64,000 bases of DNA from Salipiger mangrovisoli (GTDB lineage: Bacteria > Pseudomonadota > Alphaproteobacteria > Rhodobacterales > Rhodobacteraceae). A program made the translations under genes and the position numbers. The DNA is taken from positions 124,001 to 188,000 of the forward strand of contig NZ_JADFFK010000009.1 in NCBI RefSeq assembly GCF_015223355.1, read 5' to 3'. Positions within the stretch are counted from its first letter, which is position 1. Each line of letters opens with the position of its first letter. Below, piece by piece: positions 34,174 to 43,074 of this stretch. The notes beneath the pieces are model-generated. The model was not told the DNA's origin. It made no database searches and saw only the letters and a list, made by a program, of their open reading frames with translations.

Positions 34174-35739
34174 TCAGTGCGCCGCCCCGCCGGCCCCCTT
34201 GGCCGGGGGTTTCATCGCCAGCGCCATGACCGCAAGCCCGGCAAAGAGCACGGTGATCAGCAGGAAGACGTCGATGAAGGACAGCACCATCGCCTGCTCT
34301 GCCACCCGGCCCGCCATCTGCTGCAGCGCACCGCGCTCGCCGTCGATGCCCTGCGCTGTCAGGTTCTGCCCCATCATCTGAAGCTGCCGCAGCGCCTCGG
34401 GATTGTCCCAGCTCAGCGCCTCTTTCAGCCGCGCCGTGTGCAGCGCGCCGCGATCGGTCAGCGCCGTGTTGATCAGCGCCAGCCCCACCGCGCCGCCAAG
34501 GTTGCGCATCAGGTTGTAGAGGCCCGAGGCGCTTTTCATCTTGTCCGGCGGCAAGGTGCCGAGCGCGAGGTTGTTGATCGGCACCATGCAGATCATCAGC
34601 GACAGCCCGCGCAGCACCTGCGGCCAGAGCAGCTCCTGGAAATCCCAGTCGGCGGTCATGCCGGTCAGCATCCACGACGAGATGCCGAAGCCGATGAAGC
34701 CCATCATCAGCATCAGCCGCAGGTCCATCTTCGACGACAGGATCCCCGCCAGCGGCGCCGAGACGAACATGGCAAGCCCCGAGACGAAGACCGTCTCGCC
34801 GGTCATCAGGCTGTCGTAGCCGCGGATCGCCGACAGGTAGAGCGGGTAGAGGTAGGTCATCCCGTAAAGCCCGATGCCCATCACGAAGCTGAACACCGAG
34901 CCCACGGCGAAGTTGGTGTTCCCGAAGGCCGAGAAATCCACCACCGGGTTCTTCAGCGTGAAGGCCCGCCAGAAGGTGACGACCCCGCCGACCACCATGA
35001 CCACGAAGAGCACGGCAACGATCTCGTCCTGGAACCAGTCGTTGCCCGGCCCTTCTTCGAGCACGTATTCCATCGCGCCGAGGAAACAGGCCAGCGCGCC
35101 GAGGCCGATCCAGTCGAATGTGTCGAAGAGCTTCCACTCGGGTTTGTCGAAATCGATCAGCGACAGCGCGCCGATGGTGACGAGGATGCCTGCGGGAACG
35201 TTGACGAGGAACAGCCAGTGCCAGCTCATCGCGTGGCTGAGGTAGCCGCCGACGGTCGGGCCGACGGTGGGCGCAAGCGTGGCGACAAGGCCGATCAGCG
35301 GCGAGACGATCGCCCGCTTCGACGGCGGGAACAGCGTGAAGGCCGCGGCGAAGACCGAGGGGATCATGCCGCCGCCGAGGAAGCCCTGCACCGCGCGCCA
35401 CAGGATCATCTCGTTGATGGAGCCCGAGGTCGCGCACATGAAGGACGCCCCGGTGAAGCCCGCCGCCGAGATGGCGAAGAGATACCGCGTCGACATCATC
35501 CGCCCGAGCAGGCCCGAGAGCGGGATCATGATCACCTCGGCGATCAGATACGAGGTCTGCACCCAGCTGATCTCGTCCGACGAGGCGCCGAGTCCCGCCT
35601 GAATTTCCGGCAGCGAGGCCGAGACGATCTGGATGTCGAGGATCGCCATGAACATGCCGAAGACCATGACGAAAAACGCCGCGACCCTGCGCGGCGTAAG
35701 TTCGGGCTCTGCGGCCGGCGTTTGGGCTGCGGTGCTCAT
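34174..35739 (-). CDS. emrB: MFS multidrug exporter, DHA2 (EmrB/QacA) family
   Basis: 521-residue inner-membrane drug:H+ antiporter with 14 predicted helices. The N-terminus FFVMVFGMFMAILDIQIVSASLPEIQAGL carries the conserved LDxTIVNVALP-like motif; helix 2-3 has LSGLLGRMMSTRYLF, helix 5 GPTVGGYLSHAMSWHWLFLVNVPAGI is motif C. Works with the adaptor encoded upstream (four-base overlap) and an outer-membrane channel not seen here. Confidence 0.93.
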   Translation of the reverse strand: MSTAAQTPAAEPELTPRRVAAFFVMVFGMFMAILDIQIVSASLPEIQAGLGASSDEISWVQTSYLIAEVIMIPLSGLLGRMMSTRYLFAISAAGFTGASFMCATSGSINEMILWRAVQGFLGGGMIPSVFAAAFTLFPPSKRAIVSPLIGLVATLAPTVGPTVGGYLSHAMSWHWLFLVNVPAGILVTIGALSLIDFDKPEWKLFDTFDWIGLGALACFLGAMEYVLEEGPGNDWFQDEIVAVLFVVMVVGGVVTFWRAFTLKNPVVDFSAFGNTNFAVGSVFSFVMGIGLYGMTYLYPLYLSAIRGYDSLMTGETVFVSGLAMFVSAPLAGILSSKMDLRLMLMMGFIGFGISSWMLTGMTADWDFQELLWPQVLRGLSLMICMVPINNLALGTLPPDKMKSASGLYNLMRNLGGAVGLALINTALTDRGALHTARLKEALSWDNPEALRQLQMMGQNLTAQGIDGERGALQQMAGRVAEQAMVLSFIDVFLLITVLFAGLAVMALAMKPPAKGAGGAAH

Positions 35740-36893
35740 TTCGAGACCCCCGCAAGCTCCGTACCATCGGGCGCGGTGCGCTCGTCGATCTCGACCACGA
35801 CCGACAGGCCGGCGCGCAGGCCGGGCGTGCCCTCGGGGAGCTCGATGCGCACCGGCACCCGCTGCACGATCTTGGTGAAGTTGCCGGTGGCATTGTCGGC
35901 GGGCAGCAGCGAGAAGACCGAGCCGGTGGCCGGGGCGACAGACACGACGCGGCCCTCGATCTCATGGCCCTCCATGGCATCGATGCTGATCTTGGCGGTC
36001 TCACCGGGACGGATATTGGCGAGCTGGGTTTCCTTGAAGTTCGCTTCCACGTAGAGCCCGTGATCCGGCACCACGGCGGCGAGCCGCGCGCCGATGCTGA
36101 CCAGTTCGCCCTCTTCGATGGCGATATTTGCGACGGTGCCGTCAAACGGCGCGCGCAGCACGGTGTGATCGAGGTCGCGCTGCGCCTGAGCGATGTCGAG
36201 CTCCATCTCGCGGCGGCTCGACTCGGTCTCGGCGCGCTCGGCCTTCAGCACCTCGACCTGCGCCTCGGCGCCCTTGATCGCGGCGGCGGCGGCGGCGCGG
36301 TTGGCCTTGGCCGTCTCCAGCGCCTCGGTCGCGTCATCGAGATCAGCCTGCGAGGTGACCTTGCGCGCGGCCAGCCCCTCGGCACGGGTCAGCGCGGTCT
36401 GCGCGCTGCGCAGCGCGGCCTCGGCGGCCGACAGCTCGGCCTCGGCCTGGGTCACGCTGGCCTCGGCGGCGGCGGTCTCGGCATCGATCCGCGCCAGCGT
36501 CCGTTCAAGCGTCGGCAGCTGTGCCTGCTTCTGCTCGAGCGCGATGCGGTAGTCGCCGTCCTCGATCCGCACCAGCACGTCGCCCTTGCTCACATGCTGG
36601 TTCGCCTGCACCGGGATCTCCTCCACATATCCCTGCAGCTTCGACGACACGAGCGAGAGGTCGGCCTGAACATAGGCGTCATCGGTCTCGATCATGAAGC
36701 GCCCGTCCGTCCACCAGCCGTAGCCTTCGTAGCCACCCGCCAGCAGTGCGATCAGCGCGATCCCCCCAAGGATGCGCTTCTTGCGGCCGGACTTCTTCGG
36801 CGGCTTCTCCGCGGTTTCGTGAGTGGTGGCTTGCGGAGCCGTCGCGGGGCGGGTCTCGGGGGCGGTGGGTTCGATGCGGTCGTGGCGGGACAT
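35736..36893 (-). CDS. emrA: HlyD/EmrA-type membrane fusion protein
   Basis: 385-residue periplasmic adaptor. One N-terminal membrane helix (ILGGIALIALLAGGYEGYGWW), first lipoyl half (IETDDAYVQADLSLVSSKLQGYVEEIPV), a long alternating Ala/Glu-rich coiled-coil hairpin (residues ~135-235), second lipoyl half (LRAPFDGTVANIAIEEGELVSIG) and a beta-barrel. Partner of the DHA2 pump in the same operon. Divergent from tetR; two palindromic operators occupy the shared gap. Confidence 0.93.
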   Translation of the reverse strand: MSRHDRIEPTAPETRPATAPQATTHETAEKPPKKSGRKKRILGGIALIALLAGGYEGYGWWTDGRFMIETDDAYVQADLSLVSSKLQGYVEEIPVQANQHVSKGDVLVRIEDGDYRIALEQKQAQLPTLERTLARIDAETAAAEASVTQAEAELSAAEAALRSAQTALTRAEGLAARKVTSQADLDDATEALETAKANRAAAAAAIKGAEAQVEVLKAERAETESSRREMELDIAQAQRDLDHTVLRAPFDGTVANIAIEEGELVSIGARLAAVVPDHGLYVEANFKETQLANIRPGETAKISIDAMEGHEIEGRVVSVAPATGSVFSLLPADNATGNFTKIVQRVPVRIELPEGTPGLRAGLSVVVEIDERTAPDGTELAGVSK

Positions 36894-36942
36894 GGAGGTC
36901 ACCTTTGGAGGTCGAATGCAGATGGGAGGAGGGATTCGCTGA

Positions 36943-36960
36943 TCGAACCGCTCGGTTCGA
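36943..36960. promoter_or_regulatory. TetR operator 1 (emrA side)
   Basis: TCGAACCG-CT-CGGTTCGA: perfect 8-base arms. Same arms as operator 2; centres are 57 bases apart. Located 50 bases upstream of emrA, suited to block its promoter. Confidence 0.85.
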
Positions 36961-36998
36961 CTGCACATAGGCGGGTGCCGTTACGAAATCAAGACTTC

Positions 36999-37018
36999 AT
37001 CGAACCGATCGGTTCGAT
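36999..37018. promoter_or_regulatory. TetR operator 2 (tetR side)
   Basis: ATCGAACCGATCGGTTCGAT, a perfect 20-base palindrome that ends three bases before the proposed tetR start codon. Shares TCGAACCG/CGGTTCGA with operator 1. Binding here would shut off tetR itself (autoregulation). Confidence 0.85.
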
Positions 37019-37021
37019 TAT

Positions 37022-37693
37022 ATGAGCGGTATGAAACTCGACATGATCACTGAGCGGGCCACAGCCTGCGCGCAGAAGCGCCGCCACGCCGCGGGCGAAG
37101 ACCCTGAAAAACGCCGTCAAATCCTCGACGGCGCGTGGAGGGTCTTTGTCGATCAGGGATTCGACGCCGCCTCGATGAACAGCATCTGCAAGGCGGCAGG
37201 GGTCTCGAAGGGAACGCTCTATGTCTACTTCGAGAACAAGGAGGATCTCTTTGTCGCGCTGGTCGAGGACAAGCGGAAGGATTTCTTCGACGGCATCTTC
37301 GCGCGACTGGTCGAGGCGGGCACGATCGAGGAACGGCTGCTGGCCTATGCCATCGGTCTCTCGACGCAGCTCAATTCAGAGGATGTCATCCGCGCGCAGC
37401 GCATCGTGATCAGCGTGGTCGAGCGGATGCCCGAGCTCGGGATGCGCTTCTACGACGCGGGGGCGAAGCATTTCCTCGGCTGTCTTGAGGATTTTTTGCG
37501 GCGCGAGACCGACGCGGGCACCCTGAACGTGCCCGATACCGCACTGGCCGCCGGTCAGTTCATCGAGCTTTCGACGACGCTGACCTGGCGCCCGCGGCTC
37601 TTCGGCCGCCGCCCCGACGCGCCCACCGAGGAAGAGATCACCCGCGTCGCGAAGGACGCGGTGCGCGTGTTCCTGGCCGCTTACAAGGCATGA
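37022..37693 (+). CDS. TetR-family repressor of the efflux operon
   Basis: 223 residues: N-terminal TetR DNA-binding domain (RRQILDGAWRVFVDQGFDAASMNSICKAAGVSKGTLYVYFENKEDLFVALV, residues ~31-80) and a helical ligand domain. Divergent from emrAB with two matching palindromes between them, so it most likely represses the pump until a toxic compound binds. Start at 37022 lies directly behind operator 2, without a ribosome-binding site; 37031 and 37043 are in-frame ATGs, and leaderless translation is possible. Confidence 0.9.
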   Translation: MSGMKLDMITERATACAQKRRHAAGEDPEKRRQILDGAWRVFVDQGFDAASMNSICKAAGVSKGTLYVYFENKEDLFVALVEDKRKDFFDGIFARLVEAGTIEERLLAYAIGLSTQLNSEDVIRAQRIVISVVERMPELGMRFYDAGAKHFLGCLEDFLRRETDAGTLNVPDTALAAGQFIELSTTLTWRPRLFGRRPDAPTEEEITRVAKDAVRVFLAAYKA

Positions 37694-37717
37694 GGCGCCC
37701 TGCGGGGCGCCTCGATT
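37692..37717. terminator. Hairpin between tetR and ocd (convergent genes)
   Basis: GAGGCGCCC-TGCG-GGGCGCCTC, a 9-base perfect stem overlapping the tetR stop and followed by GATTTC. Weak U-run. Confidence 0.5.
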
Positions 37718-37736
37718 TCAGCCCGGGTCGCGCGGG

Positions 37737-38801
37737 TCAGGCCGCGCGGGTCAGCATGCCGAAAAGATCCCGGGGATCGTCCGGGTCGGCCAGCAGGTCG
37801 AGCATCTCGCAGAACTGACCGTCCGCGATCAGCCCGTGCACGTAGCACAGCGCCGAGAAGTCCTCGATGGCAAAGCCCACCGAGTCGAAGAGCGTGATCT
37901 GCTTGGCGTCGCGCCGCCCGGCCACCTCGCCGCGCATCACCTGCCATAGCTCGGTCACCGGATGATCCGGCTCGAGCTGCTGGATCTCGCCCTCGATCCG
38001 GGTCTGCTCGGGGTATTCCACGAAGATGTCCGACCGCAGCAGGATGTCGCGGTGAAGCTCGGTCTTGCCGGGGCAGTCGCCGCCGATGGCGTTGATGTGC
38101 ACGCCCGCGCCGACCATGTTGTCGGTCAGGATCGTCGCGTACTGCTTGTCGGCGGTGCAGGTGGTGATCACCTGCGCGCCCTCGACCGCTGCTTCCGGGC
38201 TGGTGCAGCGCACCACCTCGAAGCCCTGCGCCAGAAGGTTGCGCTCGGCCTTGTCGGTCGCCGCCGGGTCGACGTCGTAGAGCCGCAGCCTGTTGATCCC
38301 GCAGAGCGCGCGGAAGGCCATCGCCTGGAACTCGCATTGCGCGCCGTTGCCGATCATCGCCATGACCTCGGCCCCCTTTGGCGCAAGGTACTTGCCGACC
38401 AGCGCCGAGGTCGCTGCCGTGCGCAGCGCGGTCAGCAGGGTCATCTCGGTCAGCAGGATCGGGTAGCCGTTGGCCACGGACGACAGAACGCCGAAAGCGG
38501 TGACCGTCTGGTAGCCCTCGCGCATGTTCTTGGGATGGCCGTTCACGTATTTGAAGCCGTAGTTCTCGGCGTCCGCCGTCGGCATCAGCTCGATCACCCC
38601 GTCCCGCGAATGGCTGGCGACGCGCGGCGTCTTGTCGAACTCGGGCCAGCGCTTGAAATCCTCCTCGATCACCGCGGCAAGCCCGGTGATGAAGGCCTCG
38701 ACGCCATGGGCGTGCACCAGCTTCATCATGTTCTCGACCGACACGAAGGGCACGTAGGCCAATGCGGACGGTTTGAGAGTCGAAGGTTTCACGGCCATCA
38801 T
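37737..38801 (-). CDS. ocd: Ornithine cyclodeaminase
   Basis: Converts ornithine to proline plus ammonia with bound NAD. The 354 residues match the OCD/mu-crystallin family: RVASHSRDGVIELMPTAD, FKYVNGHPKNMREGYQTV, LLTALRTAATSALVGKYLA, then the Rossmann motif IGNGAQCEFQAMAFRAL and INAIGGDCPGKTELHRDIL. It overlaps the arginase stop as TGATG, so both are translated together: arginine to ornithine to proline. Confidence 0.94.
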   Translation of the reverse strand: MMAVKPSTLKPSALAYVPFVSVENMMKLVHAHGVEAFITGLAAVIEEDFKRWPEFDKTPRVASHSRDGVIELMPTADAENYGFKYVNGHPKNMREGYQTVTAFGVLSSVANGYPILLTEMTLLTALRTAATSALVGKYLAPKGAEVMAMIGNGAQCEFQAMAFRALCGINRLRLYDVDPAATDKAERNLLAQGFEVVRCTSPEAAVEGAQVITTCTADKQYATILTDNMVGAGVHINAIGGDCPGKTELHRDILLRSDIFVEYPEQTRIEGEIQQLEPDHPVTELWQVMRGEVAGRRDAKQITLFDSVGFAIEDFSALCYVHGLIADGQFCEMLDLLADPDDPRDLFGMLTRAA

Positions 38802-39727
38802 CAGAAGCTCCGGGTCATGCGGTCGAGCACGCGGCGGCCGAAGAGGCTTGCCGTCAGGTCGCAGAGCAGCTTTGCCGTGCGCCCGCGCTCATCGAGGAAG
38901 GGGTTGAGTTCGACGAGGTCGAGCGAGCGCACCAGCCCGCTGTCCCCGAGGGTTTCCATGATCAGATGCGCCTCGCGGAAGGTCGCGCCGCCGGGCACGG
39001 TGGTGCCCACGGCGGGGGCGATGCCGGGCTCGAGGAAATCGACGTCGAAACTGACGTGCAGCAGGCCATTCGCCGCCCGGACCTTCTGAAGGAAGGTCTT
39101 CAGCGGGGCCAGCACGCCGGTCTCGTCGATGGCGCGCATGTCGTGCACCTCGATGCCTTTCTCCGAAATCAGCTTGTGCTCGGCCCGGTCGACCGAGCGG
39201 ATGCCCATCATGCAGATGTTCTCCACCGGCACGGTGGCGGCGAGCGGCGGGTAGGCGTCATTGCCCGTCTGGCCGGTGAAGTAGTTGACCGGGGTGCCGT
39301 GCAGGTTGCCGCTTGTGGTGGTTTCCAGCGAATGCAGGTCGGGATGCGCGTCGAGCCACAGGACAAAGAGCGGACGTCCCTGCTCCTTGGCGTAGCGCGC
39401 CATGCCCGCCACGGTGCCCGCGCTCATCGAGTGATCGCCGCCCATGAAGATCGGCAGGTCATGCGCGCTGGCCGCGTCGTAGGCCGCGGCTTCCAGCACC
39501 TCGATCCAGGCGATGGTCTCGGCGAGGTTGTGGATCACGCCGTTTGCGTGGTCCTGCGGCGGCAGCACCGGGATGTTCAGGTCGCCAAGATCGGTCACCT
39601 GCCAGTCGAGCTCGGCCAAGGTCGGCTCGAGCCCGGCGGTGCGCAGGCTGGCGGGGCCCATCAGGCAGCCCGGTTGCGACGCGCCGGTCTGCACCGGGGC
39701 GCCGAGAAGGGAACAGGTTCTGGACAT
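38801..39727 (-). CDS. rocF: Arginase
   Basis: Mn2+ enzyme splitting arginine into ornithine and urea. 308 residues with the metal-binding motifs GGDHSMSAG, LWLDAHPDLHS and SFDVDFLEPGIAPAVGT. Start at 39727 (MSRTCSLLGAPV) with GGAGTG upstream. First gene of an arginine-degradation pair, divergent from an Lrp-type regulator. Confidence 0.95.
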   Translation of the reverse strand: MSRTCSLLGAPVQTGASQPGCLMGPASLRTAGLEPTLAELDWQVTDLGDLNIPVLPPQDHANGVIHNLAETIAWIEVLEAAAYDAASAHDLPIFMGGDHSMSAGTVAGMARYAKEQGRPLFVLWLDAHPDLHSLETTTSGNLHGTPVNYFTGQTGNDAYPPLAATVPVENICMMGIRSVDRAEHKLISEKGIEVHDMRAIDETGVLAPLKTFLQKVRAANGLLHVSFDVDFLEPGIAPAVGTTVPGGATFREAHLIMETLGDSGLVRSLDLVELNPFLDERGRTAKLLCDLTASLFGRRVLDRMTRSF

Positions 39728-39848
39728 GGTCACTCCACTTGAATTTGCAGCATCATGCACCGATCTGATGACTTTTCCGCTCGTCAATGTGACCAGATCG
39801 GCATATCAGCTGTCCACTTTGATCATTCAAGAAGTCAAATAGCACAGC

Positions 39849-40277
39849 ATGACCCAGCTTGCCCCCACCGACCGTGCCATCATCGCCGCGCTGCGCGGCG
39901 ACTCGCGTATGTCGATCACCCAGCTGGCGCAGACCGTCGGGATCTCGCGCACCACGGCCCGCGCCCGGCTCGAGGCGCTGGTGGCCGAGGGGCGGATCCG
40001 GCGCTTCACGATCGAGACGGACCAGGATGTCGAGGGAGAGGTGCGCGCGATCACCATGGTCGAGCTGCAGGGGCGGTTGTCGCGCAACGTGATCCGCACG
40101 CTGACGCGGATCCCCGAGGTCGCGACCATCCATGCCACCAACGGGGCATGGGATCTGGTGGTTGAAATCCGGACGGACAGCCTCGTCAACTTCGACCGGG
40201 TGCTTCGCGAGATCCGCGAAGTGCCGGGGGTTTTGAACTCGGAAAGCTGCCTGCTGCTGGCGCATGTGGCCGGATAG
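39849..40277 (+). CDS. Lrp/AsnC-family regulator of arginine degradation
   Basis: 142 residues: N-terminal HTH (DRAIIAALRGDSRMSITQLAQTVGISRTTARARLEALVAEGRI) and a C-terminal RAM ligand domain (VRAITMVELQG...IHATNGAWDLVVEI). Divergent from rocF-ocd over 121 bases, so it is probably their arginine- or ornithine-responsive activator, like PutR/ArgR-type Lrp proteins of other alphaproteobacteria. Confidence 0.92.
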   Translation: MTQLAPTDRAIIAALRGDSRMSITQLAQTVGISRTTARARLEALVAEGRIRRFTIETDQDVEGEVRAITMVELQGRLSRNVIRTLTRIPEVATIHATNGAWDLVVEIRTDSLVNFDRVLREIREVPGVLNSESCLLLAHVAG

Positions 40278-40278
40278 G

Positions 40279-40307
40279 GCCGGGCGGGCAGTCGGCCGCC
40301 CGGCTTT
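40279..40307 (+). terminator. Terminator after the Lrp gene
   Basis: GCCGGGCGG-N8-CCGCCCGGC followed by TTT, directly behind the lrp stop. Perfect 9-base stem, short U-run. Confidence 0.6.
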
Positions 40308-40316
40308 GGGGTCCGG

Positions 40317-41270
40317 TCAGCCCTGCGTGTCGTCCGACAGCGCCTTGAGGCGGCGCAGCAGCGCCGCGTCGCGATAGGCGATATCCTTGGCAAAGCTCTC
40401 CTCGGTCGGCGTGCCATAGGCTTCGACCAGCATGGCGCGGGTCTCTGTGTCGAGCCGCGCATCGCCGAGGTCGTCCCACCAGGTCTCGACCGCCTCGCCG
40501 AGGTGATCGAGGAAATGCGCCATGCCGCCGACGCCGCCCGCCAGCGCAAAGATCTTGCCCTGCCCGATGAAGGCCCACCGCTGCCCCGGCCCCATCGAGG
40601 CGGCAAGGTCGATGTCGGCCATCGAGGCCACACCCTCGCGCGCCAGGTAGACGCTTTCGCGCAGCACGGCGGCCTGCAGGCGGTTGGCGATATGGCCGAT
40701 CATCTCGCGGTTGAGCTTGATCGGCACCTTGCCGACCGAGGTGTAGAAGGCCATCGCGGCCTCGACCGCTTCTGCCGAGGTCAGCTTGCCCGGCACCACC
40801 TCGACCAGCGGCACGAGGTGCGGCGGGTTGAACGGGTGGCCGACGACCAGCCGCTCGGGATGTGTCATCTCGGCCTGCAACTCGCTGGGCATGATGCCGC
40901 TGGTCGATGAGGCAATGACAACCTCGGGGGCCAGCGCGGATTCGAGCTTGGCGTAGGTCTCGCGCTTGATCTCGATGCGCTCGGGGGCGTTTTCCTGCAC
41001 CAGCTCGGCGCCGGTGGCGGCTTCCTCGGGCGTGGCGAAGAAGGAAAGCGCGGCCTGCGCCTCCTCGGCGCTGCGGCCCGAGGTCTGCCCGAGCGCCTCC
41101 AGCGACGGCCATGCGGCGGTGACGAAGGCGCGCAGCTTCGCCTCGGCGCCCGCGCCGGGATCGCTGGCGCGGACGGTCAGGCCTGCGCCTAGGAACAGCG
41201 TCGCCCAGCTGGCGCCGATGGTACCGGTACCGATGACGGCGACGGTCTGGGGGTTGGTCGGGAAGGGCAT
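40317..41270 (-). CDS. 3-hydroxyacyl-CoA dehydrogenase-like NAD-dependent oxidoreductase
   Basis: 317 residues with an N-terminal Rossmann fold (VAVIGTGTIGASWATLFLGAG), SSTSG (active-site Ser region) and the signature VGHPFNPPHLVPLVEVVPG, then the helical dimer domain (REMIGHIANRLQAAVLRESVYL). Length and sequence resemble L-carnitine dehydrogenase or L-gulonate 3-dehydrogenase (CRYL1-type) as much as 3-hydroxybutyryl-CoA dehydrogenase, so the substrate stays open. GAGAGG precedes the ATG at 41270. It is 66 bases downstream of the minus-strand rhaK but its own promoter is not evident. Confidence 0.85.
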   Translation of the reverse strand: MPFPTNPQTVAVIGTGTIGASWATLFLGAGLTVRASDPGAGAEAKLRAFVTAAWPSLEALGQTSGRSAEEAQAALSFFATPEEAATGAELVQENAPERIEIKRETYAKLESALAPEVVIASSTSGIMPSELQAEMTHPERLVVGHPFNPPHLVPLVEVVPGKLTSAEAVEAAMAFYTSVGKVPIKLNREMIGHIANRLQAAVLRESVYLAREGVASMADIDLAASMGPGQRWAFIGQGKIFALAGGVGGMAHFLDHLGEAVETWWDDLGDARLDTETRAMLVEAYGTPTEESFAKDIAYRDAALLRRLKALSDDTQG

Positions 41271-41336
41271 GGGAAAACCTCTCGAATTCGGGAAATCGCG
41301 CATGGCTGGGCGGAAGCCGCCTCGCTTGCGCGCACC

Positions 41337-42752
41337 CTAGCCGTTTGCGCGGCGGGGGAAAGACCCCTCGGAGGGATCGCCCCGTACCGCCGCGCGCCAT
41401 GCCGCCGCGTAACGGTCCAGCGCGCCTCGGTCCAACCTCAGCTCATGCGGCTGCACCGCGCTCGCCGGGGACTCGCCTGCCGCCAGAAGCGCCGCGCCGA
41501 TGCTGGTGCCGGTGGCCGAGGCAGAGCAGGCCACCTCGCGCCCGGTCGCCACGGCCAGCATGTCGAGCAGCAGCGCGTTGCGCGCGAACGGCCCTTCGAC
41601 GACCACCGGCCCCCCAGCGCCGATCAGCGACAGGCATTCGGCGGTCATCAACCCGAGGTAGAAGGCCAGCGCGACCGATTTCTCGCCAGGCGAAAGCGCC
41701 TCGGTCCAGTCGCCGTGCCGTCCGGGGAACGGACCCGAGGAGGTTTCGACCGAAGGGAGCAATAGCGCCTTGCGCGTCAGCACGGCGCTCACGTCGCGTT
41801 CGGAGTGGGGGCCGGTCTCGGGTTTCAGCATCTCGTACTCGCGCCCGCCCATGAAGCGGGCCGAGGGCGTCGGCCCACCAAGCGCGTTGACGTTGATCAG
41901 CAGGTCGCGCGCCGGGTCGAGCGGCACCTGCGCGCCGCCCACCGCCATGGAGATCACCCAGGTGCCCGTCGAGACCACGGCAAAGGGCTGCGGCAGCGCC
42001 TTGAGGTGCGGCAGCAGCGAGGCGTTGGAATCGTGGATGCCCGAGAGCACGGGGGTATCGGGCGCGATCCCCGTGCGCGCGGCGATCTCCGGCAGCAGCG
42101 TCCCGGCCACGTCGCCCGCTCGGGCAAGCGGGGCCATCTTGCCCTCCAGCCCAAGCGCCGCGACCAGCGGCGAGAAGGTGCCCTCGCGCGGCTGCCAGAG
42201 ATCGGTGTGACATCCGAGCGAGGTATACTCGCAGCCGAAACGTCCGGTCAGCCGCCCCGACCAGTACTGCGGATAGGTGACCACCTGCGCGAGGCGCTCG
42301 CGCAAACCCGGCTGGGTTTCCAGCAGCCAGTGCAACTGCGCCCCCGAGTTCAGCCCCATCGGCAGTCGCGGCGATCCGGTCAGCGCGAACTCCGGGCGGA
42401 TGGCATCATACTGCGCCATCAGCGCATCCGGCCCGTCGTGCTCGTAGTCCAGCATCGGGCAGGCCAGCGCCCCTGCCCCGTCGAGCAGCACCAGCGAGGC
42501 ACCATGGGTGGTAACGCTGATCGCGTCGATGCCGTGTTCGGCCTGAAGTTCGGTCAGCCCGTCCAGCAGGAAGGCCCAGAGCCCCTCGAGGTCGTAATGC
42601 GGGTAGGGTCCGCTCGTCAGCACCGCGTTCGGGCGGGTCCGCACGCCGATCTCGGACATGCTGTGCATGTCCACCACGGCGATCTTGGCGTTGGTCTTGC
42701 CGATGTCCCAGACGGCGACGTGGCGGGGGTTCGGGCAGGGCGGCGTGGTCAT
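41337..42752 (-). CDS. rhaK: Rhamnose/rhamnulose kinase, FGGY family (RhaK type)
   Basis: 471-residue sugar kinase of the FGGY/actin-like ATPase superfamily. VWDIGKTNAKIAVVD is the phosphate-1 loop, SGIHDSNASLLPHL the Asp-containing catalytic region (GxxD), and VVSTGTWVISMAVGG the phosphate-2 loop. In Rhizobium leguminosarum the last gene of rhaRSTPQUK is this kinase, which is also needed for uptake by the ABC transporter. The cluster here has exactly that order. Start at 42752; seven bases separate it from rhaU. Confidence 0.9.
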   Translation of the reverse strand: MTTPPCPNPRHVAVWDIGKTNAKIAVVDMHSMSEIGVRTRPNAVLTSGPYPHYDLEGLWAFLLDGLTELQAEHGIDAISVTTHGASLVLLDGAGALACPMLDYEHDGPDALMAQYDAIRPEFALTGSPRLPMGLNSGAQLHWLLETQPGLRERLAQVVTYPQYWSGRLTGRFGCEYTSLGCHTDLWQPREGTFSPLVAALGLEGKMAPLARAGDVAGTLLPEIAARTGIAPDTPVLSGIHDSNASLLPHLKALPQPFAVVSTGTWVISMAVGGAQVPLDPARDLLINVNALGGPTPSARFMGGREYEMLKPETGPHSERDVSAVLTRKALLLPSVETSSGPFPGRHGDWTEALSPGEKSVALAFYLGLMTAECLSLIGAGGPVVVEGPFARNALLLDMLAVATGREVACSASATGTSIGAALLAAGESPASAVQPHELRLDRGALDRYAAAWRAAVRGDPSEGSFPRRANG

Positions 42753-42759
42753 CTCGGCC

Positions 42760-43074
42760 TCATTTCATGTGAAACATTGGCTCGAGTGGCAGAGCCACCG
42801 GCTCGTTGTCCGGATGGGTGCGCATGATGTCGGCCATATGCGCCCACCAGCGCTGCATGACCTCGGTCCGCGGCAGCGCATCCATGCCGTGGTCCTCGCG
42901 CCGCCAGAGCACGCCGAAGAGATGGCCCGTCTCGGGATCGAGGTGGATCGAGTAGTCCTCGACCCCGGCCTCCTTCAGCAGCGTGACCAGCTCGGGCCAG
43001 ATCGCGTCGTGGCGGCGCTTGTACTCCTCGGCGCAGCCGGGGTTCAGCTCCATGCGGAAGGCGTATTTCTCCAT
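42760..43074 (-). CDS. rhaU: L-rhamnose mutarotase
   Basis: 104 residues, the normal size for RhaM/Rha[30 protein letters not shown] has the active-site His and the conserved Tyr; [16 protein letters not shown] and the [15 protein letters not shown] segment complete the family pattern. Interconverts alpha and beta L-rhamnopyranose in the cytosol. Overlaps rhaQ stop as TGATG. Confidence 0.95.
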   Translation of the reverse strand: MEKYAFRMELNPGCAEEYKRRHDAIWPELVTLLKEAGVEDYSIHLDPETGHLFGVLWRREDHGMDALPRTEVMQRWWAHMADIMRTHPDNEPVALPLEPMFHMK

